Assembly: GCA_028715315.1 (NCBI GenBank)
Contig: JAQUSA010000069.1
Location: 1-5,985 of the forward strand
Reading direction: 5' to 3'
Source of the DNA: Candidatus Omnitrophota bacterium
Lineage (GTDB): Bacteria; Omnitrophota; Gorgyraeia; Pluralincolimonadales; Pluralincolimonadaceae
Length of the DNA stretch: 5,985 bases
The translations under genes were made by a program, and so were the position numbers. The notes below the pieces were generated by a model. That model worked only from the letters and a program-made list of their open reading frames with translations. It searched no databases and was not told where the DNA came from. Below, piece after piece: positions 1-5,009 of the stretch. Numbering within the stretch: position 1 is the first letter of the stretch; every line of letters starts with the position of its first letter.

Positions 1-649
1 GCACGAGGCTGCCCCACCACACCGCGTTCACGCCCAAAATGGATATCACGAACCTTATCAGCCCGTAGACGGCGGTCTTTATCATCACGCCCGACATTAT
101 GCTCGATATGTGGCTCGGGGCCTGCGGGTGCGCATACGGGAGCCAGATATGCAGCGGCACAATACCCGCCTTCGTCCCGAAACCGGCAAGCAGGAACAGG
201 AATATGATGCTCTTTATATTGCCCGGCATCACAAGGCAGGCCTGTTTGAACGCCGCGAACTCGAACGAACCGGCGTATTTATAGATGATGAGGAAGGCCG
301 CGGTAATAAAGGCGGTCCCGATATGGGTCATCACGATGTATATCGTCCCCGCGGTCACAGATTTTTCATGTTTATAATCGAATACTACGAGGAAATACGA
401 CAGCAGCGACATGAGTTCCCACGCGACGAGGAACAGGAAGGCATTCCCGGCCGTCACAACCAGCGCCATCGATAGGACAAACGCCGTCATAAGCGCCCAC
501 GCGATGATCGTCTTCTTCCGGGAGCAGTCTCCCTTGAGGTAGCCGACCGAATAGACCGCCGACGGCACCGAAACGAGCGCTATAACCGCCAGGAAAAACA
601 AAGACAGCGGGTCAAATAGTAATGAAAAACCTATGCTCAGATATTCCAT
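1..649 (-). CDS. HyfB/HycC/EchA-type proton-antiporter-like membrane subunit, 3' part beyond the window
   Basis: Integral membrane subunit of the Mrp-antiporter/NuoL-M-N superfamily, closest in motif pattern to the large ion-pumping subunit of group 4 [NiFe] hydrogenases and formate hydrogenlyase. The 216 visible residues are mostly hydrophobic helices. Key signatures: WELMSLLSYFLV (about 77-88, with Glu78 as the conserved charged residue of the proton channel), GFGTKAGIVPLHIWLP (157-171, with the helix-7 Lys160), then HPQAPSH and MSGVMIKTAVYG (Lys191). The PSHxSxxMSGVMIK pattern favours HyfB/HycC over NuoL. ATG at 649 is the only ATG, GTG or TTG after an in-frame stop at 665-667. No clear Shine-Dalgarno precedes it, but a good promoter lies upstream at 758-730. 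E. coli HyfB has about 70 more N-terminal residues, including two helices, that are absent here. Other hydrogenase or NADH-dehydrogenase-like genes probably follow outside the window. Family is sure; exact complex is not. Confidence 0.9.
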   Translation of the reverse strand, partial: MEYLSIGFSLLFDPLSLFFLAVIALVSVPSAVYSVGYLKGDCSRKKTIIAWALMTAFVLSMALVVTAGNAFLFLVAWELMSLLSYFLVVFDYKHEKSVTAGTIYIVMTHIGTAFITAAFLIIYKYAGSFEFAAFKQACLVMPGNIKSIIFLFLLAGFGTKAGIVPLHIWLPYAHPQAPSHISSIMSGVMIKTAVYGLIRFVISILGVNAVWWGSLV

Positions 650-674
650 ATTATGGTTTTTAGACTAGTTAGAG

Positions 675-712
675 GTAATGCTGGCAGGAGTCACTTTTCG
701 CTGCAGTATTAC
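675..712 (-). other. Imperfect stem-loop in the leader of the antiporter-subunit gene
   Basis: On the minus strand GTAATACTGCAG (712-701) faces CTGCCAGCATTAC (687-675). This gives 11 base pairs with one mismatch and one bulged base around a 13-base loop. It falls between the predicted transcription start (near 723) and the ATG at 649. No T-run follows, so it is not an intrinsic terminator. It could be an mRNA stability or regulatory hairpin, or an inverted repeat bound by a regulator. Function is unknown. Confidence 0.4.
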
Positions 713-729
713 TTGACTGCTATTGTGTT

Positions 730-758
730 ATTTTACGGCAAACCGGCGGAATTGTCAA
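730..758 (-). promoter_or_regulatory. Near-consensus sigma-70 promoter facing the antiporter-subunit gene
   Basis: Read on the minus strand, TTGACA (758-753) is separated by exactly 17 bases from TAAAAT (735-730). That is 6/6 and 5/6 matches to the -35 and -10 consensus at optimal spacing. Transcription would start near 723, giving a leader of about 74 bases to the ATG at 649. It lies just past the recognisable end of the cassette insert, so the -35 region may sit at or inside the junction. Confidence 0.65.
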
Positions 759-759
759 G

Positions 760-790
760 GCAGGCAGCCCGTTGAATGGAAATGTTATAC
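760..790 (-). repeat. Left half of an attC-like site closing cassette 2
   Basis: It begins 4 bases after the stop codon of the 282-residue gene. R'' box GTATAAC (790-784) is followed by ATTTC, four bases, CAACGG, one base and CTG. The order and spacing are the same as in the attC-like site at 1716. R'' is the reverse complement, at 6 of 7 positions, of the core site GTTATAT that opens this cassette. The expected right half (an L' box like CCGCTGAGTT, a spacer, then GTTRRRY) is not seen. The only GTT before base 650 is at 743-741, so the site is truncated or highly divergent. Confidence 0.55.
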
Positions 791-794
791 GCTA

Positions 795-1643
795 TTATTT
801 ATTCGCAACAATAATAAGATCATAAGAACTTCCCAAAAAACTTATCATCAATTCTCCGGCTCTTTTGTGATAACTTTCAATGGAATCGCTCATGTATTTC
901 TTTCTGTCTTTGTCGGATAAATTCAAAGAATCTGCCAGCGCTTCCCATGATAGATTATCCCAGTTTTCTTTCTTGAGTAAACTAGGTACGATGCATTCCA
1001 TGGGCAATGATTCTTTTATAACAATAAATGCTCGTCTATTTTCGCAGGGTATATTTCCCTTTTCAAACTGAAAGACTGCATCAGCAATCCGCAAATTAAC
1101 ATAATTATAGAATGCTCCTATCGTGCCAATGTGGTTAGCGTCGAACATCCGTCTTTTTCTTATGATGTTGCAAATTAATTCATATTCTTCCGGAATTTCA
1201 CCTAAATATTTTACTTCTGTATAGTACTCTTTCTTCCCCCCTCTACTATGTATATCAGAAAGGCAGTCTACATTCCATGCACTCAAATCGACAATTTCTT
1301 CATATTTTACGCCATTCAAATAATCGGCCACAAATAATTCAATAAGCGTACTTAAGATAGCGTTTGATTGACTTAATCCTTCTTCATTAGTATTCCTAGA
1401 CAAACTTTTATCTTTAAGGCGATTTTTGAAGTCTTTTGTTCCCTTTTTTTCTATATCAAATTTATTAAGTACGCTATCTATTTTAGCTAATTTGTTAGGG
1501 AAATAATAAGCAACGAAAGCAAAGGGGTATCTTGAAGAACTATCGTACCGATCCCAAGGAATAGATTTGTTATTAAGGGACAATTTACATAAATGGGATG
1601 TAGGCCTTATTTCTTTTTCGAATTTTTTAATCATTTCTTTCAT
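795..1643 (-). CDS. Cassette-borne protein of unknown function with possible PD-(D/E)XK nuclease core
   Basis: A soluble, lysine-rich protein of 282 residues; I do not recognise its family. Its middle resembles a PD-(D/E)XK nuclease core: an acidic helix around Glu102 (TLIELFVADYL), a strand carrying Asp126 (WNVDCLSD), then YYTEVKYLG with the Glu143-Val-Lys145 pair. That is the order of the helix Glu, metal-binding Asp and E-x-K in restriction-type enzymes. The C-terminal third (about 225-265) looks helical and charged and could bind DNA or a partner. No signal peptide or membrane segment is visible. ATG at 1643 overlaps the cassette core site and lacks a Shine-Dalgarno; ATG at 1634 is an alternative with only a weak AAAGAA before it. 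Poor initiation signals are common in cassettes relying on read-through. It has no partner methylase. If the nuclease reading holds, a phage-defence or restriction role is plausible, but this is inference. Confidence 0.8.
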   Translation of the reverse strand: MKEMIKKFEKEIRPTSHLCKLSLNNKSIPWDRYDSSSRYPFAFVAYYFPNKLAKIDSVLNKFDIEKKGTKDFKNRLKDKSLSRNTNEEGLSQSNAILSTLIELFVADYLNGVKYEEIVDLSAWNVDCLSDIHSRGGKKEYYTEVKYLGEIPEEYELICNIIRKRRMFDANHIGTIGAFYNYVNLRIADAVFQFEKGNIPCENRRAFIVIKESLPMECIVPSLLKKENWDNLSWEALADSLNLSDKDRKKYMSDSIESYHKRAGELMISFLGSSYDLIIVANK

Positions 1644-1716
1644 ATAACGTTTGAACTCAGCGGCTGAGCCCTACTAACGGGCGCCTAGAACAGTCCGTTG
1701 CAGTGAAATGCTAGGT
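1642..1716 (-). repeat. Complete attC-like site (75 bases) between cassettes 1 and 2
   Basis: Minus-strand reading: R'' ACCTAGC (1716-1710), spacer ATTTC, L'' region ACTGCAACGG (1704-1695), a variable middle, L' region CCGCTGAGTT, spacer CAAAC, then R' GTTATAT (1648-1642). The middle contains GCCC-GTTAGTA-GGGC, a small stem-loop. The right end CCGCTGAGTTCAAACGTT has the layout of known integron attC right ends. R'' has G where the consensus RYYYAAC has A. A second 9-bp inverted repeat with one G.T pair (1680-1688 with 1711-1719) could compete with the canonical fold. It starts 11 bases after the stop codon of the pseudopilin-like gene. Confidence 0.6.
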
Positions 1717-2197
1717 GCCTATATTATCTATCGTTTTAATCCCATCCGTTCCAATAAAGGACGTGAAGTAATTTTAACGTTTCCGTATTTATATCCAATT
1801 ATCTTAGCATTTTTATGATTATTGTCTATAAGAACTATCGTATCGGGAGAGGCAGCCGTGGCAGGTTTTATATAAACATAGGGTGGTTTTAAGGAACTCC
1901 CCTCTCTTGTCTCAAAGCAACGTAATAATCGTTCGTCTTCCACATATTTAGGATAAAGATCGCCAAGCGATTCAGGATATCTTCCGTTATTATAGGATTT
2001 ATATCGCTCGATGTCTGACAAAAGGATTTTTATATTACTTGCGCAACCAATCGTATACTTTGCTTCCTTGGTATCGATAAACGCAGGAGTAAATATTACA
2101 AATGCAACTATCAGAACAATGATACTAATTAAAGATACGGTAAATGACTTGCTTAATCCTTTTGTCATCTTACCTTTCCTTATTTTTCATCACCTAA
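1648..2197 (-). mobile_element. Putative integron gene cassette 1 (pseudopilin-like ORF plus attC)
   Basis: A 550-base unit from the cleavage point in GTTAGGT (2198) to the G of the next core site (1648). It holds one ORF with its own ribosome-binding site and a terminal attC-like site. The R'' box ACCTAGC is the reverse complement of the opening core GTTAGGT at 6 of 7 positions, the remaining pair being a G.T wobble. That relation is expected when the cassette circularises, because R' is then rebuilt from its own 5' end. Size is normal for a cassette. Confidence 0.55.
1728..2168 (-). CDS. Membrane-anchored pseudopilin-like protein, degenerate H-X9-DG family
   Basis: A 146-residue protein with a short N-terminus and one transmembrane helix (about 9-28), then an extracytoplasmic domain. 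After the helix, GCASNIKILLSDIERY...NNGRYPESLGDL...LLRC follows the type II secretion/DUF1559 pseudopilin pattern, with paired cysteines Cys42 and Cys84. Near the C-terminus His118 is followed after exactly nine residues by Tyr128-Gly129, matching the H-X9-DG motif of these proteins with Asp replaced by Tyr. The N-terminus KSFTVSLISII aligns with the prepilin signal GFTLIELLVVI, but the residue before the cleavage point is Ser instead of Gly and Glu5 is Leu. Processing by prepilin peptidase is therefore doubtful. AAGGAAAGG (2181-2173) lies 4 bases before the ATG. It is the only gene of cassette 1. It may be a surface or secretion-related minor subunit, or a diverged anchor protein; the function is not known. 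Confidence 0.85.
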   Translation of the reverse strand: MTKGLSKSFTVSLISIIVLIVAFVIFTPAFIDTKEAKYTIGCASNIKILLSDIERYKSYNNGRYPESLGDLYPKYVEDERLLRCFETREGSSLKPPYVYIKPATAASPDTIVLIDNNHKNAKIIGYKYGNVKITSRPLLERMGLKR

Positions 2198-2198
2198 C
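2192..2198 (-). repeat. Integron-type core site GTTAGGT opening cassette 1
   Basis: GTTAGGT fits the GTTRRRY core consensus at all seven positions and lies 24 bases before the ATG at 2168. The sequence before it, between the GH35 stop codon and this site, shows no L' box or attC arm. The array therefore appears to start at an attI-like or secondary site instead of after another cassette. Confidence 0.5.
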
Positions 2199-2227
2199 AT
2201 ATATTATGCGAGCTTCGCTTTCCGCTG

Positions 2228-4996
2228 TCAGGACGAGACCCTCGCGATTATCTTCTTCGCGGTATAGTAGAAGCCTATCTTCGGGTCCTTGAGGACCGGC
2301 GGCACAAAGCCGGATTCCTTGACCGGATGGAAGCCTGGCCCCTCGAGCAAAATAGCGACGGTATTGTCGTCGCGCAGGAACGGCTCGGGTATGTAGAAAT
2401 CATTCTGCGGGCCGACCGATTCGTATTTTCCGAGCGCCTTGCCGTTCAGGTAGATTATGCAGCGCTCGAACGCGTAGTCTATCGTCAATTTCAACGCGCA
2501 GACGCCGCCCTTGCGCGGCAGGAACCTGAACTTCCGCCTGTACCATACTAGCTCGCCCATCTCTTCCGGGATGACGTATTTCCTCGCTGCGTGAGACTGC
2601 CTCCATTGCGACTCGTCGCAGTCCGGCTCGTGGTATCCCTTGATGAGCCCGCCGGCCTTCTCACGCACGAGCAGGCTTCCGAGCGAGATCGCGAGGGCCT
2701 TGCCGGATATCCTTCCCTGTATCTTTACGGGCTCCAGGATACCGCTGTATTTCTTTATCGCGCCCTCATGCGGGTGGGCTTTCGTGTGGTAGGCGTTCTC
2801 GTATCTCACGGCCAGCTGGTTAACGCCCTTCTTCACGAAGGCGGTGATATTTATCTCGCGGCATTCTATCCCGCGCCAGACGAACTTGCCGTTGATATAG
2901 ACATAGAACCTGTCCATATCGTTGGCCTCGATCATTATCTTGCATTCGGAAGGCTTGCCCTTCAGGTTGAACTTCTGCCTGTACCAGATAAAACCGTGCT
3001 CAAGCAGCCCCGCCTGCTCCAGGGAGTTCGGCAGTTTGATCACCTTCCATGAGGAATCGTCGTAATCCGCCTCTTTCTCCCCGGCATCGGAGATAAAACG
3101 CGGGGAGTTCAGCCACGTTATCTTCGGCAGCTCCTCGACCGCGCAATCGTATTCAAATACCACCGACTTCGTCAGCCTGTCGTATTTGAACTCGACCGGT
3201 TCCTTATTGATGATTATCGACTTCGGCTTGAGCGCGGTAAATATCCTCGTGCGCTGGTTGCAGCCGTTCTTGACCTGGGCATTGATATCGATCGACTTTC
3301 CGTCCACGAACAGGTCTTCGATATAATAGTAATCGCTGATGACTACCGCGTCATCCCTGTCCCATACCTTCGCGGCGGTCTTGTCGTCGAGGAATACGAA
3401 GAATACGCCGCCTATCTTCAGGATGCGGACGCCGTCATTCTCGTTGCATATAAGATATCCGCCCTTTGCCTTGCTGATATCGAACTTGCCCTCTATGACA
3501 GCCGGTTTTACGCCGCATTTTATAAGCGTCTCGCCGTCGACCTCGGGCTTGCCCGAAAGGAAAACGTATTCGTCGTCGCCTATCCTCTTCTTCAGCAACA
3601 GCTCGCATGTCGAATAACATATCACGGCGCCGTCGTCGCCTACCGTGATATCCACCGGGAGGAGGAACGAGGATCTCGGGGAGAGTTTCAGGTCCTCTGT
3701 TGACGGCATGACCATCTGTTTCTTCTGCGCGGGGGAATAATACGAGATGCGGGCCTTGTGGGTGTCTTCGGTAAGATTGCGGACCATCAGGAACCCACCC
3801 TTCCTGCCGTACCTTTCGAGGACCCTCACGTTCTCGAAAGTCCCTGAGAAGTCGGGGCTCGGCGCGCCTTTCCTTCCATCGACCAGCGCGACCGATTCGC
3901 CGCCCTTCGTGAATTTCGCGGCGCCTTCCTTCTTCTCCGACTCGAAGAGCTCTTCCTCGAACGAGTCGAGGAACTGCGCGGTGTTGCGCGCCATATGGTA
4001 TTTCGTAGGCGAGACCTCGCCCCATTCCCTGACGGGCGAATGGCCGAAGTCGTAGGTCGTGCAGGTGCCTATCCCGCCGTAATCTCCCTTGCAGTTCCAG
4101 TAAGGGAAGGTCGTGCCCCCGACGAAGAGAAAATGGTTCATCACGGAAGCGCCCTCCGCTATCACGGTACGCAGTATCGCGCGCGTGACCTCGGGCCCTA
4201 TCTGGTAGAGCGGCTTGCCGAACTGCGCGAACCAGCCTGTCTCGAGCTCCATTATCATGAGCGGTTTGTTCGGCTGCGCCGCGACGGATTCGCAAATGGC
4301 CTTGTCGAAATCGTTGAATTCCCAGAGCCATATCCACGGTATGTTCGGGTAATAGGTCCGAGCGTCGATTATCTCGCTTTTCCGGAGGAAGCTTCCTTCG
4401 ACCGTAAAGGTCGGCACATCGATGCCTTCCTTCTTCGCCATCTCAAGCAGCTTCAGGTGGTATTCGAGCGCGCCGTCCCTGTATCTTTTCAGGCCCGTGC
4501 AATTGATAAGGTGGTCGTACTCGTTCTCAATCTGGAAGAGCACGATGTTGCCGCCCTTCGTTATCAGGTGCGGCCGCAGTATCCCGGCTATCTCCTTATA
4601 ATACCTGCCGATGAGCCTCATGTATTCCGGGTCATTCTCGCGCAGGTTTATCTTCTTGCCCAGCAGCCAGTCGGGGAAACCGCCGAAATCCCACTCGGCG
4701 CATATGTAAGGGCCCGGTTTTATGACCAGGTAGAAACCGTACTTCTGGGCCAGCGTGATGAATTTATCCAGGTCCCTGTCGCCGTCCCAGCGGAACTCCC
4801 CTTCCCTCGTCTCATGGAAATTCCACGGTATATACGTAACGACGAGGTTCAACCCCGCCGACTTCATCTTCTGCAGCCGGTCTTCCCAGAGTTCGTGCGG
4901 GACGCGGAAATAATGGAACTCCCCGCCGTAGAGCATGACCCGCTTGCCGTCGATAAGCATGCTCTTCCTGTCGAACGAGATCACCTTCTTGTCCAC
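2228..4996 (-). CDS. GH35-family beta-galactosidase-type glycoside hydrolase
   Basis: Cytoplasmic (no signal peptide) retaining exo-hydrolase of clan GH-A, expected to release terminal beta-linked galactose, or possibly another sugar, from oligosaccharides. The N-terminal TIM barrel (about 1-340) opens with GGEFHYFRVP (24-33) and PWNFHE (57-62), typical of GH35. FQIENEY (154-160) supplies the acid/base Glu159, and MELETGW (249-255) the nucleophile Glu250 by alignment with the EFYTGW motif of human GLB1. A linking beta-rich region (about 345-625) leads to two jelly-roll domains (about 628-765 and 766-915), each with a DDSSW- or DESQW-type start and a WYRxKF strand, as in galactose-binding domains of GH2/GH35. 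At 922 residues it is longer than many bacterial GH35 enzymes. GTG at 4996 is chosen because GGAGG lies 5 bases before it. It follows the GH94-like gene by 13 bases, implying one operon and shared glycan use. Exact substrate is unproven. Confidence 0.93.
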   Translation of the reverse strand: MDKKVISFDRKSMLIDGKRVMLYGGEFHYFRVPHELWEDRLQKMKSAGLNLVVTYIPWNFHETREGEFRWDGDRDLDKFITLAQKYGFYLVIKPGPYICAEWDFGGFPDWLLGKKINLRENDPEYMRLIGRYYKEIAGILRPHLITKGGNIVLFQIENEYDHLINCTGLKRYRDGALEYHLKLLEMAKKEGIDVPTFTVEGSFLRKSEIIDARTYYPNIPWIWLWEFNDFDKAICESVAAQPNKPLMIMELETGWFAQFGKPLYQIGPEVTRAILRTVIAEGASVMNHFLFVGGTTFPYWNCKGDYGGIGTCTTYDFGHSPVREWGEVSPTKYHMARNTAQFLDSFEEELFESEKKEGAAKFTKGGESVALVDGRKGAPSPDFSGTFENVRVLERYGRKGGFLMVRNLTEDTHKARISYYSPAQKKQMVMPSTEDLKLSPRSSFLLPVDITVGDDGAVICYSTCELLLKKRIGDDEYVFLSGKPEVDGETLIKCGVKPAVIEGKFDISKAKGGYLICNENDGVRILKIGGVFFVFLDDKTAAKVWDRDDAVVISDYYYIEDLFVDGKSIDINAQVKNGCNQRTRIFTALKPKSIIINKEPVEFKYDRLTKSVVFEYDCAVEELPKITWLNSPRFISDAGEKEADYDDSSWKVIKLPNSLEQAGLLEHGFIWYRQKFNLKGKPSECKIMIEANDMDRFYVYINGKFVWRGIECREINITAFVKKGVNQLAVRYENAYHTKAHPHEGAIKKYSGILEPVKIQGRISGKALAISLGSLLVREKAGGLIKGYHEPDCDESQWRQSHAARKYVIPEEMGELVWYRRKFRFLPRKGGVCALKLTIDYAFERCIIYLNGKALGKYESVGPQNDFYIPEPFLRDDNTVAILLEGPGFHPVKESGFVPPVLKDPKIGFYYTAKKIIARVSS

Positions 4997-5001
4997 GACA
5001 T

Positions 5002-5006
5002 CCTCC
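5002..5006 (-). promoter_or_regulatory. Ribosome-binding site fixing the GTG start of the GH35 gene
   Basis: GGAGG (5006-5002) sits 5 bases before GTG at 4996, inside the 13-base gap after the stop codon of the upstream gene. The ATG at 5001-4999 is out of frame and runs into a stop within a few codons, so GTG is the supported start. Confidence 0.85.
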
Positions 5007-5009
5007 GTA

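Larger units (their letters stand above)
743..1647 (-). mobile_element. Putative integron gene cassette 2 (282-residue ORF plus attC remnant)
   Basis: The unit runs from the G^TT cleavage point in core site GTTATAT (1648-1642) to the attC-like half at 790-760. One ORF fills almost all of it, its start codon overlapping the core site and its stop 4 bases before R'', which is the compact design of integron cassettes. It is strongly AT-rich against both flanks. The left limit is uncertain: 743 is the only GTT that could serve as the closing core, and truncation near 760 is equally possible. No integrase is present in the window. Confidence 0.5.

Noticed and set aside
110..475. Plus-strand open frame of 121 codons
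   Set aside because: Antisense to the antiporter subunit; its product is Arg/Glu-rich with no recognisable pattern, while the minus strand has strong family motifs.
675..712. Stem-loop as the missing right part of the second attC
   Set aside because: It contains neither AAC nor GTT core triplets and its arms do not match the L'' box at 778-769.
730..758. Promoter as an integron Pc promoter
   Set aside because: The boxes resemble strong Pc variants, but it lies downstream of the cassettes and points away from them, whereas Pc drives the cassettes from the integrase side.
650..794. Insertion sequence, transposon ends or CRISPR repeats
   Set aside because: No transposase fragment, no target duplication and no regularly spaced repeats are visible.
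2199..2227. Short palindrome GCGA-AGC-TCGC after the GH35 stop codon as an intrinsic terminator
   Set aside because: Only four base pairs and no T-run on the minus strand; too weak to call.
3435..4337. Second minus-strand frame of 300 codons inside the GH35 gene
   Set aside because: Extreme Arg content and no motifs; it is the shifted frame of the GH35 coding sequence, which is intact throughout.
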